From assembly GCA_023254815.1 (NCBI GenBank), contig JALRKI010000034.1:1-9137 (forward strand): 9,137 nucleotides of DNA, given 5' to 3'. Under the pieces are notes generated by a model. The model was not told the DNA's origin, ran no database searches, and was given only the letters and a program-made list of their open reading frames with translations. Both the position numbers and the translations under genes were made by a program. Of the stretch, positions 1 through 6,782 are shown one piece after another (the first letter of the stretch is position 1; every line of letters starts with the position of its first letter). The stretch is from Flavobacteriaceae bacterium (GTDB taxonomy: Bacteria > Bacteroidota > Bacteroidia > Flavobacteriales > Flavobacteriaceae).

Positions 1-1731
1 AACATTGCCATCGTCGGTACCTACCCAAATGACTTGATCGTTTAGAGGAGATTCGGCAATTGTAAAAATGGTGGTATGATTTTCGGCTCCAGAGTTATCC
101 ATTGACAATCCTCCAGAATCTTCTTGATTTTGCTTCGACGGATCGTTGGTAGTCAAGTCGGGCGAAATGATTTCCCAACTGTCGCCCATGTCCTCAGAAC
201 GGTGCAAAAATTGACTCCCGACATAGAATCGGTCTGGTTTTGTAGGACTCATAGCAATTGGAGTGTTCCAATTGAAACGAAGTTTAACCGTTTCATCAGC
301 CGGTAAGGGTTGAATGGTTTTAATTAAACTATTTTCAGTATTAATTCTCCAAATGTTTTCCGCACCCTGCATTTCTGAATAGATAACAGGCTTGGTAGCG
401 TGCTTGAGCACTCTGAATCCATCGCCCTGCCCGATGGAGTGCCAGTCTTTGGCTTCAATGCCTCCAGGCGATGAAGACGGTCCGTACCACGATCCATTAT
501 CTTGAAGCCCACCATACACATTGTAGGGACTTGCATTGTCTAAACTGATTTGATAGAACTGAGATACTGGAAGATTTTCCACTATTTCCATAGTTACCCC
601 AGCATTCATGGAGCGGTAAACACCTCCATCTGTTCCAACATACATGATGTTGGAGTCATTGATGTGAAAGACAATGTCGTGGATGTCACTGTGCATATTG
701 CCCAAATTTTTAAAGGTTTTTCCACCGTCTCGAGAAATTGAACCGCTCAAGCCACCTTTGACAACCACGTTTTCATCTCTTGGGTCAACAACAATTCTTG
801 AAAAATAGAATGGACGCACTGTAATTCCAAAATCATTGTTCAATTGGTTCCAACTCTGTCCACCATCTTCGCTGCGGTACAGCCCTTTTTTGGAGGGTTC
901 TTTGGCTTCAATGACGGTGTAGAGGACTCTCGTATTTGAAGGTGCTATGGCTATTCCTAGCCTGCCTAAATCACCGCTTGGAAAACCGTTGTGAATTTTA
1001 TTCCAACTTTGGCCTCCATCGGTTGACTTGTATAAGGCGCTGGTGTCGCCTCCCGACTCAAAAGACCATCCGGTTCTTCGGAAAGCCCACATGCTGGCAT
1101 AAAGCACATTTGGATCGTTGGGATCCATTGCCAAATCGGCACAGCCCGTGCGTTGATCCACATAGAGTAGTTTTTCCCAATTTTCACCACCATCAACAGA
1201 TTTATATACCCCACGCTCGCTACTGTCGCCCCAAAGTGCTCCCAAAACGCCAACATATATTTCATTGGAGTTTTTGGGGTTCACGATGACGCTAGTAATG
1301 CGTTCAGACTTTTCAAAACCCATTTTCTTCCAGTTGACTCCTCCGTCTGTGGATTTGTACAAACCGTCTCCAACAGACACACTGTTGCGGGTCCAAGTCT
1401 CGCCAGTACCCACGTAAATGGTGTTGTCCGGGTCATTTGGGTCGAGGGTTACTACACCAATAGATTGGCAATAGTCGTCAAAAATGGGTTGAAAAACCAC
1501 CCCGCCATCACTTGATTTCCAAACCCCGCCGCCTGCAGTGCCCGCATAAACGACTAGGCTGTTGGTAGGATGAACGGTAAGGTCATTGATGCGACCGCTC
1601 ATCACAGCAGGGCCAATGTGTCGAGCAGTCAAATCGCCAAAAATGGCTTTTCCGTTATTGATAGCGAGCTCTTGAGCTTGCCCCAAAAAGGGAAGAATCG
1701 ATAGAGTTAGAATAAGTTTGAGTGTTTTCAT
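1..1731 (-). CDS. VPS10/sortilin-like Asp-box (BNR) repeat exoprotein, 3' end cut by window edge
   Basis: The reading frame is open from an ATG at 1731 to the first base of the window, giving 577 codons with no stop or frameshift. Residues 1-20 look like a signal peptide (MKTLKLILTLSILPFLGQAQ), so the product is probably exported. It carries a series of Asp-box repeats (S/T-x-D-G-G-x-x-W/F) at about residues 72, 126, 177, 235, 286, 332 and 511, with a degenerate one near 373, each preceded by an IYVG/LYAS-type strand. This is the beta-propeller pattern of VPS10/sortilin-like and BNR glycosidase-like proteins. It aligns along its whole visible length with the complete 1029-aa paralogue at 3424-6513. 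The motif SWEIISPDLTTNDP here matches SWEIVSPDLTRNDP there, so about 450 residues are probably missing off the left edge. No enzymatic residues can be assigned; ligand or peptide binding is inferred only from the fold. No Shine-Dalgarno precedes the ATG. The gene lies just downstream of the terminator of the LolA-like gene. Confidence 0.88.
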   Translation of the reverse strand, partial: MKTLKLILTLSILPFLGQAQELAINNGKAIFGDLTARHIGPAVMSGRINDLTVHPTNSLVVYAGTAGGGVWKSSDGGVVFQPIFDDYCQSIGVVTLDPNDPDNTIYVGTGETWTRNSVSVGDGLYKSTDGGVNWKKMGFEKSERITSVIVNPKNSNEIYVGVLGALWGDSSERGVYKSVDGGENWEKLLYVDQRTGCADLAMDPNDPNVLYASMWAFRRTGWSFESGGDTSALYKSTDGGQSWNKIHNGFPSGDLGRLGIAIAPSNTRVLYTVIEAKEPSKKGLYRSEDGGQSWNQLNNDFGITVRPFYFSRIVVDPRDENVVVKGGLSGSISRDGGKTFKNLGNMHSDIHDIVFHINDSNIMYVGTDGGVYRSMNAGVTMEIVENLPVSQFYQISLDNASPYNVYGGLQDNGSWYGPSSSPGGIEAKDWHSIGQGDGFRVLKHATKPVIYSEMQGAENIWRINTENSLIKTIQPLPADETVKLRFNWNTPIAMSPTKPDRFYVGSQFLHRSEDMGDSWEIISPDLTTNDPSKQNQEDSGGLSMDNSGAENHTTIFTIAESPLNDQVIWVGTDDGNV

Positions 1732-1754
1732 TGGTTAAAATATTAAGAAATAGA

Positions 1755-1786
1755 GAATAAAAAAGCCCTTTCGAGAAGGGCTTTTA
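1755..1786 (-). terminator. Intrinsic terminator of the LolA-like gene
   Basis: The arms AAAAGCCCTT (1761-1770) and AAGGGCTTTT (1776-1785) form a perfect 10-bp stem with a 5-base loop. Read on the minus strand, the stem is followed by a T-tract (TTTTTTATTC), which fits rho-independent termination of the minus-strand gene ending at 1798. It lies 30 bases upstream of the next minus-strand start codon, so it also separates that gene from the LolA-like gene. Confidence 0.85.
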
Positions 1787-1797
1787 GATAAAAAAAA

Positions 1798-2568
1798 TTA
1801 CTTACCTCCGTCTGTTTTCATGGTGTCTGGAAAGGTGAACATACTGTCAGTCACCTCAGGGTTAAGTTCAATTTTTACAACAGTTATGGGTTGAATGTTT
1901 TCGTCTTTGATGCCTTGACTCATAGAAAATGGAAAATAAATACCATCCACTTCTTGGTAGTCGCTCATGGTTGTCTCTCCCATTTTGCCTTTTACAGGAC
2001 CTTCTTTTACTTCAGAATGAACGGCAATTGGCACATAGTTGTCTTTGTCGAAGTAGTAGTAGTTAACATCATCGACCAACTGCCCTTCAACTGTCACAGG
2101 TTCTTTGGTCAACTTAATTTTGTAGGCTTCGGTTCCGTCAATAGTTTCTACACCAAGCATTTCAACGGCGTAACCTTTGTCTTTGTAGTCGATAAAATCA
2201 TCCATAAAATCGTTGAGCCCTAGTTTGAAATTTTCTAAGGCTTCGGCATCACTTTTTTCGGCCTGCATGGTCATGAAATTGGTGCTCCACAAAGTAGTGC
2301 CGTCAAAAACTCCTTGCATGATTTCTAATCCTTGAAATGTAATTTTGGTCATTTGACGACCATCTTTTAGTTGAATCACTTCAATAGGAAGTTCCATGCC
2401 CCCTTGATTGACTTTCAGGGTCATTTTGATGCCATTTACGGCTTTTAATTTGTCGATACCGCCAATATTTTCGTGGTAGGTGTCAATGATTTCGTCTGCG
2501 GTTTGACCGTAATTCGAAAGTGTAACTGCAAGAGCAATTAGAGCGATGAATTTTGAGAAGTAACTCAT
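1798..2568 (-). CDS. LolA-fold outer-membrane lipoprotein-sorting-type periplasmic protein
   Basis: This encodes a 256-aa protein with an N-terminal hydrophobic signal peptide (about residues 1-22, FIALIALAVTLSNYG). No lipobox cysteine is present, so a soluble periplasmic location is likely. After cleavage it begins TADEIIDTYHENIGGIDKLK, the helical opening typical of Bacteroidota proteins annotated as outer membrane lipoprotein-sorting proteins. The rest is beta-rich: MTLKVNQGGMELPIEVIQL, DGRQMTKITFQGLEIMQG, a YKIKLTK strand, YYYFDKDNYVPI and DYQEVDGIYFPF. This succession of strands resembles the half-barrel of LolA/LolB, which binds acyl chains. True LolA chaperone activity is not shown; these proteins are paralogues of unknown cargo. 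The ATG at 2568 is the first reasonable start and has no Shine-Dalgarno. It is transcribed divergently from the PepSY gene and ends in a strong terminator. An alternative is a generic DUF in the same superfamily. Confidence 0.8.
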   Translation of the reverse strand: MSYFSKFIALIALAVTLSNYGQTADEIIDTYHENIGGIDKLKAVNGIKMTLKVNQGGMELPIEVIQLKDGRQMTKITFQGLEIMQGVFDGTTLWSTNFMTMQAEKSDAEALENFKLGLNDFMDDFIDYKDKGYAVEMLGVETIDGTEAYKIKLTKEPVTVEGQLVDDVNYYYFDKDNYVPIAVHSEVKEGPVKGKMGETTMSDYQEVDGIYFPFSMSQGIKDENIQPITVVKIELNPEVTDSMFTFPDTMKTDGGK

Positions 2569-2639
2569 AGTTGGGAAATATTTAAAAGATTATAATTTGA
2601 TTTAAAGCACGCTATTCGAGCAATAAGACGAATATAAAC

Positions 2640-2647
2640 TACTTTTG
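2640..2647 (+). promoter_or_regulatory. Bacteroidota -7 element (TACTTTTG) for the PepSY gene
   Basis: TACTTTTG matches the Bacteroidota -7 consensus TAnnTTTG at every fixed position. A weak -33-like TTCG lies at 2615-2618, 21 bases upstream. A start site about 7 bases downstream would leave a leader of roughly 15 bases before the ATG at 2668. The call rests on motif match and position only. Confidence 0.5.
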
Positions 2648-2652
2648 TTACA

Positions 2653-2660
2653 CAAATGTA
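2653..2660 (-). promoter_or_regulatory. Bacteroidota -7 element (TACATTTG) facing the PepSY promoter
   Basis: On the minus strand these bases read TACATTTG, a full TAnnTTTG match, 84 bases upstream of the LolA-like ATG at 2568. No good -33 TTTG is seen at the expected distance, which would fall in the start of the PepSY coding region. With the plus-strand element at 2640-2647 it forms an imperfect inverted repeat centred at 2650, so it could instead be one half of an operator. Confidence 0.35.
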
Positions 2661-2667
2661 AAAAATA

Positions 2668-3375
2668 ATGGTTTCTAGAAATTTATCGACAAAAATTAGA
2701 AAAGCGCACAGGTATTTGGGACTGCTCTTAGGACTTCAGTTTTTAATGTGGACCATCAGTGGGCTATATTTTTCTTGGAGTAATATTGATGACATTCACG
2801 GCGATCAGTTTAAGAAAGCCACTCATGTTATGTCGTCTTTTGACAACCTCATCAGTCCTTCAGCGTTAGACATGAAGCATCCCGTAAGCACCATCGAGTT
2901 GAGAGATTTTGATGGACAACCATTTTATTGGATTAATGACCATATGTTGGTCGATGCCCGCACCGGTCAAACTAAACATGGAGTTACGGAAGAGGAAGCG
3001 TTGTATGTTGCTCGTAAACATTTGATTGATGGTCTAAAAGTCAAGTCGGTTGAATTGATTACTTCAACAGATTCCCATCACGAATACCGGGAAAAACTTT
3101 TGCCTGCCTACGTCATATCCTATGACCATGATGAGGCATTAAAGGCTTATGTATCTCAAATTGATGGTAAACTCCAAACCGTCCGCCATCGCAGTTGGCG
3201 TTGGTTTGATTTTTTGTGGATGACTCACACCATGGACTATGAGACCAGAGACAATTTTAATACTACCTTGCTCAGAGCCTTTTCTTTGTTTGGGCTGATT
3301 ACCGTGTTGAGTGGATTTACTTTGTGGTTCATTTCATCACCCACCGTTCGTAAAAGATTAGGGGAAAAAAAATAA
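2668..3375 (+). CDS. Compact two-TM PepSY domain membrane protein
   Basis: This 235-aa inner-membrane protein has one TM helix near each end and a periplasmic-type domain between them. Residues 9-37 contain the PepSY-associated TM signature (K-x-R-K-x-H14-R-Y-L-G-L, then ISGLYFSW). Residues about 90-170 hold PepSY-like elements, including a variant with VDARTGQ, TEEEALYVARKHL and a terminal YVSQIDGKLQTVRHR. Residues 175-191 carry RSWRWFDFLWMTH187TMDY, followed by TM2 at about 202-222 and a basic tail. The conserved His residues at the membrane edges (H14, H187) recall larger PepSY-TM proteins of the PiuB/FoxB type linked to iron or heme redox, but this member is much shorter and its substrate is unknown. 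The ATG at 2668 follows a good -7 box. It is a single-gene transcript ending in a bidirectional terminator. Confidence 0.82.
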   Translation: MVSRNLSTKIRKAHRYLGLLLGLQFLMWTISGLYFSWSNIDDIHGDQFKKATHVMSSFDNLISPSALDMKHPVSTIELRDFDGQPFYWINDHMLVDARTGQTKHGVTEEEALYVARKHLIDGLKVKSVELITSTDSHHEYREKLLPAYVISYDHDEALKAYVSQIDGKLQTVRHRSWRWFDFLWMTHTMDYETRDNFNTTLLRAFSLFGLITVLSGFTLWFISSPTVRKRLGEKK

Positions 3376-3378
3376 ACT

Positions 3379-3405
3379 AAAAAAGGGGCCATAGCCCCTT
3401 TTTTT
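3379..3405. terminator. Bidirectional intrinsic terminator between convergent genes
   Basis: The stem GGGGC (3385-3389) / GCCCC (3394-3398) has a CATA loop and is flanked by A6 on the left and T7 on the right. Either strand therefore reads a hairpin followed by a U-tract. It lies between the convergent PepSY gene (ends 3375) and the complete sortilin-like gene (stop at 3424) and can serve both. Confidence 0.85.
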
Positions 3406-3423
3406 GAGTCCAATTAATTTGAT

Positions 3424-6400
3424 TTAATCTTCTGAAAACAGGTAATTTAACCCCGTTGAATTAAAAGTTTGATTAAAATTCTTGATGTCCTCGCTCAACA
3501 ATTTATCGAAGGCATCAAGTTGTGTTTTTATTTGCGCCGACAATTCGTCTTTCACTAGAATGTCTTGAGCTGTTGGCGGAAAATCTCCCATGCTTACAAG
3601 GCTGTTTAAATGACCCAACTTATTGGTCAATTTGATGGGAAAGTTCAATGGATCCTGATTGCTTCTGTTTTGTGTTTGATAAAGAGCTTTTTCAATTTCG
3701 GATAGGGCAGTGGACAATGTTTTGGCTTTTTCAACCAAGTCTTTCACTTCGGCATTGTCTTTGTACTGTTTTTGAAAAGCTTCCAATTGACTGTTAAAAT
3801 TTCTGATTTTTTTGATGGACTGGTGAGCGGCATCCACTGTTTTGTTGACGTCATTGATAAAGTCAAATTGCGCCTTCATGCCTTCTAGAGTGCTTTCACT
3901 TCTCGGATCGGCGACGATTTCAAAGGTTTGGTTTTGAAAGGTTCCATTAACGTTCAACGACACTTGATATGAACCTGGGACCGCCTGAGGGCCGTCTAAA
4001 CTCGACCACCATAAAATCATTCCGGGTAGTGTCTCGGCACCGTCATAGGTCATGTCCCATACAAATAGATTTGCGCCTTTGTCAACTTTCAAATTCTTCT
4101 TCTTGTCAGAATTGCTAAACGATTGAATAGTATCCCCCGATTGAGTCAAATAGGTCAATGCAATTTTATCATCTTTTGACACGTCGGACAAATTAAAATA
4201 AGTCATCACGCCGTTGGGATGGTTGGTTCCACTAGTCAAACTGCCACTTCTCCCTCCGCCACGCATTCGGTAGGTTGGCTTTGGTTGGAACAAATGATTG
4301 GCTGCATTGTCTGTATTATAAAGTTGATGAAGTACGGTCAAATCATCAATCATCCAAAGCGAACGGCCTTGCGTTGCCACGATGAGGTTGTTGTCTTTGA
4401 CAGCTAAATCGGTAATAGGCACAATAGGCAAATTCATTTGGAATGACTTCCAGTTTTTGCCATCGTCAAAGGAAATGTACATGCCCGTCTCAGTGCCAGC
4501 ATACAACAGACCTTTTTGTTTTGGATCTTCACGAACTACTCTGGTAAAGTGTTCTGCTCCTATGCCGTTAGTTATTTTTTTCCAAGATTTGCCGAAGTCA
4601 GTAGTCTTATACAAATAAGGCGCAAAATCTCCAGATTTGTATTTGGTTCCGGCAATATAACATGTCCCAGCATCGAAATGACTGGGTTCTACACTGTTGA
4701 TCATCATCCATTCTGGCATTCCTTTTGGGGTAACATTTTCCCAATTTTTGCCACCATCGCGGGTAAGGTGCACTAGCCCATCATCACTTCCTACCCAAAG
4801 CAGGCCTTCGACTAGCGGAGATTCGTCGGCGGCGAAAATGGTACAGTAGTATTCAACAGATGTATTGTCTTGAGTAATTGGACCGCCTGAAGATTTTAGT
4901 TTTTCGGGGTCATTTCTAGTCAGATCGGGACTGACAATTTCCCAAGATTGACCTTCGTTTTCAGTCACGTGAACATTTTGAGAAAAAGTGTACAAGCGGT
5001 TCGGATTGTGTTTGGAAAAAACGATAGGAAAATTCCATTGAAAGCGGTATTTCATTGCTTCGGCACCAGCACCCATTGGATTGTCGGGCCACACGTTGAT
5101 GGCACGGGAAGTTCCTTTTCTGTGGTTGATACGCGTGAGAAATCCATCATAGCTCCCACCATAGACAATATCACTATCCTCAGGATCAACAGCAATATGA
5201 GCCGATTCTCCTCCAGCGGTACTTTCCCAATCTTCCTCTCCAATACTGTAACCATCGGTGCGATGAGCGATACGAACAGTTGAATTGTCTTGTTGAGCTG
5301 CATAAATACGGTAGGGGAAATTGTTGTCAGTGGTCACTCTGTAAAATTGAGCTGTTGGCTGGTTGTGGTAAGTGCTCCAAGTTTCTCCGCCATCATAGGA
5401 AATTTGAGCGCCTCCATCGTCACCCATGATCATTCGTTTTGGGTCTTCTGGAGCAATCCAAAGGTCGTGATGATCTCCATGAGGGGCGTTATTGGCTTCA
5501 AATGTTTTTCCGCCGTCCGTACTTTTATGGTATCTAACGTTTAGGACATAGACGGTATTGACATCTTGAGTGTCAGCATATAATCTAGTATAATACCAGG
5601 CTCTTTGTCTCAGGCTTCGGTCACTGTTGACCTGGCTCCAAGTTTCTCCTCCGTCTTCACTGCGATAAAGGCCTCCTTTGTCTTTATTTTCGACCATTGC
5701 CCAAACCCTTTGGTTGTTGACTGGGGAAACTGTAACTCCTATAATTCCTAAAGTATCAGTGGGAAATCCTTTGTTCACCGAAATTTCAGTCCACGTTTCA
5801 CCGCTATCGGTACTTTTCCAAAGTGCAGAGCCTTCACCGCCAGAACTCAAGCTATAAGGAGTTCTTTGAATTCTCCATGTTGAAGCATATAGAATCCTAG
5901 GATTTGTAGGATCCATGATCAAATCAACCACTCCCGATTGTTCGTTGGCAAACAAAACTTTGCGCCAATTCTTGCCACCATCGGTACTCTTATAGAGCCC
6001 TCTGTCGGCTGTTGGTTTGTAGACATCCCCCAATACAGCTGCGAAAACAACGTCAGGGTTATTGGGGTGAATAGCGATTCGCGGTACGTGTCTAGAAAGA
6101 GGTAATCCCATTGATTGCCAAGATTTTCCTGCGTCAACCGTTTTCCAAATGCCATATCCCGAAGACACATTTCCTCGAATAGTTTGTTCACCACCTCCAA
6201 CATAGATGACGTTTGGATCACTTTTCGAGACAGTGATTGCGCCGATACTTCCGCCAAAAAAACCATCAGAAATATTTCCCCAAGACCTTCCGCCGTCTGT
6301 GGTTTTCCATATGCCTCCACCTGTAGCGCCAAAGTAAAACAGATTGGGCTGGTTAGGTACACCGGTAACAGCCGCACTTCTTCCTCCTCGAAATGGACCT

Positions 6401-6513
6401 ACCAAGCGATATTCAAGAGCGCTGTATGTAGAGGCATCAAAATTTTGACTAAAAATCGATCCAACGGTAGTCAAAATCATGACAAATAGGGTAATTGTAG
6501 TCCTGGTTCTCAT
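3424..6513 (-). CDS. VPS10/sortilin-like Asp-box repeat exoprotein, full length
   Basis: This encodes 1029 aa. Residues 1-22 are a signal peptide (TITLFVMILTTVGSIFS), so the protein is exported. About eleven Asp-box repeats follow, near residues 70, 124, 175, 233, 284, 330, 371, 516, 583, 636 and 680 (for example KTTDGGRSW, KSTDGGKNW, RSEDGGETW, LTRDGGKNW). They predict one or two beta-propellers as in sortilin/VPS10 and BNR-repeat proteins. Residues about 745-870 look like a beta-sandwich ending VPGSYQVSLNVNG, and about 870-1015 are helical and partly coiled-coil (KAQFDFINDVNKTVDAAHQS, then a charged helix). No type IX secretion C-terminal domain or lipobox is apparent. Databases often label such proteins 'glycosyl hydrolase', but I see no catalytic signature; binding of proteins or peptides is the more cautious inference. 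The closest visible relative is the partial gene at 1-1731. It is monocistronic, with a terminator after it. Confidence 0.9.
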   Translation of the reverse strand: MRTRTTITLFVMILTTVGSIFSQNFDASTYSALEYRLVGPFRGGRSAAVTGVPNQPNLFYFGATGGGIWKTTDGGRSWGNISDGFFGGSIGAITVSKSDPNVIYVGGGEQTIRGNVSSGYGIWKTVDAGKSWQSMGLPLSRHVPRIAIHPNNPDVVFAAVLGDVYKPTADRGLYKSTDGGKNWRKVLFANEQSGVVDLIMDPTNPRILYASTWRIQRTPYSLSSGGEGSALWKSTDSGETWTEISVNKGFPTDTLGIIGVTVSPVNNQRVWAMVENKDKGGLYRSEDGGETWSQVNSDRSLRQRAWYYTRLYADTQDVNTVYVLNVRYHKSTDGGKTFEANNAPHGDHHDLWIAPEDPKRMIMGDDGGAQISYDGGETWSTYHNQPTAQFYRVTTDNNFPYRIYAAQQDNSTVRIAHRTDGYSIGEEDWESTAGGESAHIAVDPEDSDIVYGGSYDGFLTRINHRKGTSRAINVWPDNPMGAGAEAMKYRFQWNFPIVFSKHNPNRLYTFSQNVHVTENEGQSWEIVSPDLTRNDPEKLKSSGGPITQDNTSVEYYCTIFAADESPLVEGLLWVGSDDGLVHLTRDGGKNWENVTPKGMPEWMMINSVEPSHFDAGTCYIAGTKYKSGDFAPYLYKTTDFGKSWKKITNGIGAEHFTRVVREDPKQKGLLYAGTETGMYISFDDGKNWKSFQMNLPIVPITDLAVKDNNLIVATQGRSLWMIDDLTVLHQLYNTDNAANHLFQPKPTYRMRGGGRSGSLTSGTNHPNGVMTYFNLSDVSKDDKIALTYLTQSGDTIQSFSNSDKKKNLKVDKGANLFVWDMTYDGAETLPGMILWWSSLDGPQAVPGSYQVSLNVNGTFQNQTFEIVADPRSESTLEGMKAQFDFINDVNKTVDAAHQSIKKIRNFNSQLEAFQKQYKDNAEVKDLVEKAKTLSTALSEIEKALYQTQNRSNQDPLNFPIKLTNKLGHLNSLVSMGDFPPTAQDILVKDELSAQIKTQLDAFDKLLSEDIKNFNQTFNSTGLNYLFSED

Positions 6514-6536
6514 ATTCTTAGGTTTTGGTTAATAAT

Positions 6537-6544
6537 CGAAAGTA
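6537..6544 (-). promoter_or_regulatory. Weak -7-like element for the 1029-aa exoprotein gene
   Basis: Read on the minus strand the bases are TACTTTCG, one mismatch from TAnnTTTG, 24 bases upstream of the ATG at 6513. No clear -33 TTTG lies at the right spacing, so this is only a candidate. Confidence 0.2.
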
Positions 6545-6608
6545 CTGAAATAATTGATTTGTATTACTAATTGCTACAATTTTTCAAACAAACCTCTGTC
6601 GATTTTAT

Positions 6609-6616
6609 TATTTTTG
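6609..6616 (+). promoter_or_regulatory. -7 element (TATTTTTG) of the tRNA-Pro gene
   Basis: TATTTTTG matches TAnnTTTG exactly and sits 22 bases before the first tRNA base, leaving a short leader. The -33 region shows no clear TTTG at standard spacing. Confidence 0.45.
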
Positions 6617-6637
6617 ACCTCTCTCAGCAGCAAGAAT

Positions 6638-6714
6638 CGGGGTGTGGCGCAGTTGGTTAGCGTACACGTCTGGGGGGCGTGAGGTCGCTGGTTCGAGTCC
6701 AGTCACCCCGACCA
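6638..6714 (+). tRNA. tRNA-Pro (anticodon GGG), CCA encoded
   Basis: A complete 77-nt cloverleaf can be folded by hand. The acceptor CGGGGTG (6638-6644) pairs with CACCCCG (6704-6710). The D-arm is GCGC/GCGT with loop AGTTGGTTA. The anticodon stem CACGT/GCGTG encloses the loop CTGGGGG, with anticodon GGG at 6672-6674 and G37. The variable region has 5 bases, and the T-arm GCTGG/CCAGT has loop TTCGAGT. Discriminator A is followed by an encoded CCA at 6712-6714. C1-G72 with A73 is typical of bacterial proline tRNAs. It reads CCC and CCU codons. No truncation or att-like duplication is seen. Confidence 0.95.
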
Positions 6715-6716
6715 AA

Positions 6717-6740
6717 AAAAGCCCATTTCGGGCTTTTGTT
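6717..6740 (+). terminator. Intrinsic terminator after tRNA-Pro
   Basis: AAAAGCCC (6717-6724) and GGGCTTTT (6730-6737) form an 8-bp stem with loop ATTTC, ending in T-rich sequence directly after the encoded CCA. It should end the tRNA transcript and insulate corA. Confidence 0.8.
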
Positions 6741-6754
6741 GTTTTAGATTTAAT

Positions 6755-6762
6755 TACTTTTA
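6755..6762 (+). promoter_or_regulatory. Possible -7 element for corA
   Basis: TACTTTTA differs from TAnnTTTG only at the last base. A TTTG at 6735-6738 lies 16 bases upstream, slightly short for a -33 box and inside the tRNA terminator. It would start transcription about 15 bases before the corA ATG. A promoter is expected here because the tRNA terminator blocks read-through. Confidence 0.3.
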
Positions 6763-6782
6763 AGTCACGACTAATACAAAAT

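Noticed and set aside
936..1289. 117-codon plus-strand ORF and an overlapping 99-codon minus-strand ORF
   Set aside because: Both overlap the partial sortilin-like gene, whose frame is continuous with regular Asp-box repeats; the alternatives have atypical composition.
1..1731. Left-edge exoprotein as a pseudogene
   Set aside because: Translation of every codon from 1731 to 1 gives no stop or frameshift; it is truncated only by the window boundary.
5919..6377. 152-codon minus-strand ORF
   Set aside because: It lies in an alternative frame inside the 1029-aa exoprotein gene and shows no domain pattern; the Asp-box frame is clearly the coding one.
3424..6513. Asp-box coding repeats as a DNA repeat or CRISPR-like array
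   Set aside because: The periodicity is at the protein level with irregular spacing and diverged codons; there are no identical direct repeats with uniform spacers.
6638..6740. tRNA-Pro as an integration site of a genomic island
   Set aside because: The tRNA is complete, is followed directly by its terminator and corA, and no integrase or repeated tRNA 3' end is visible in the window.
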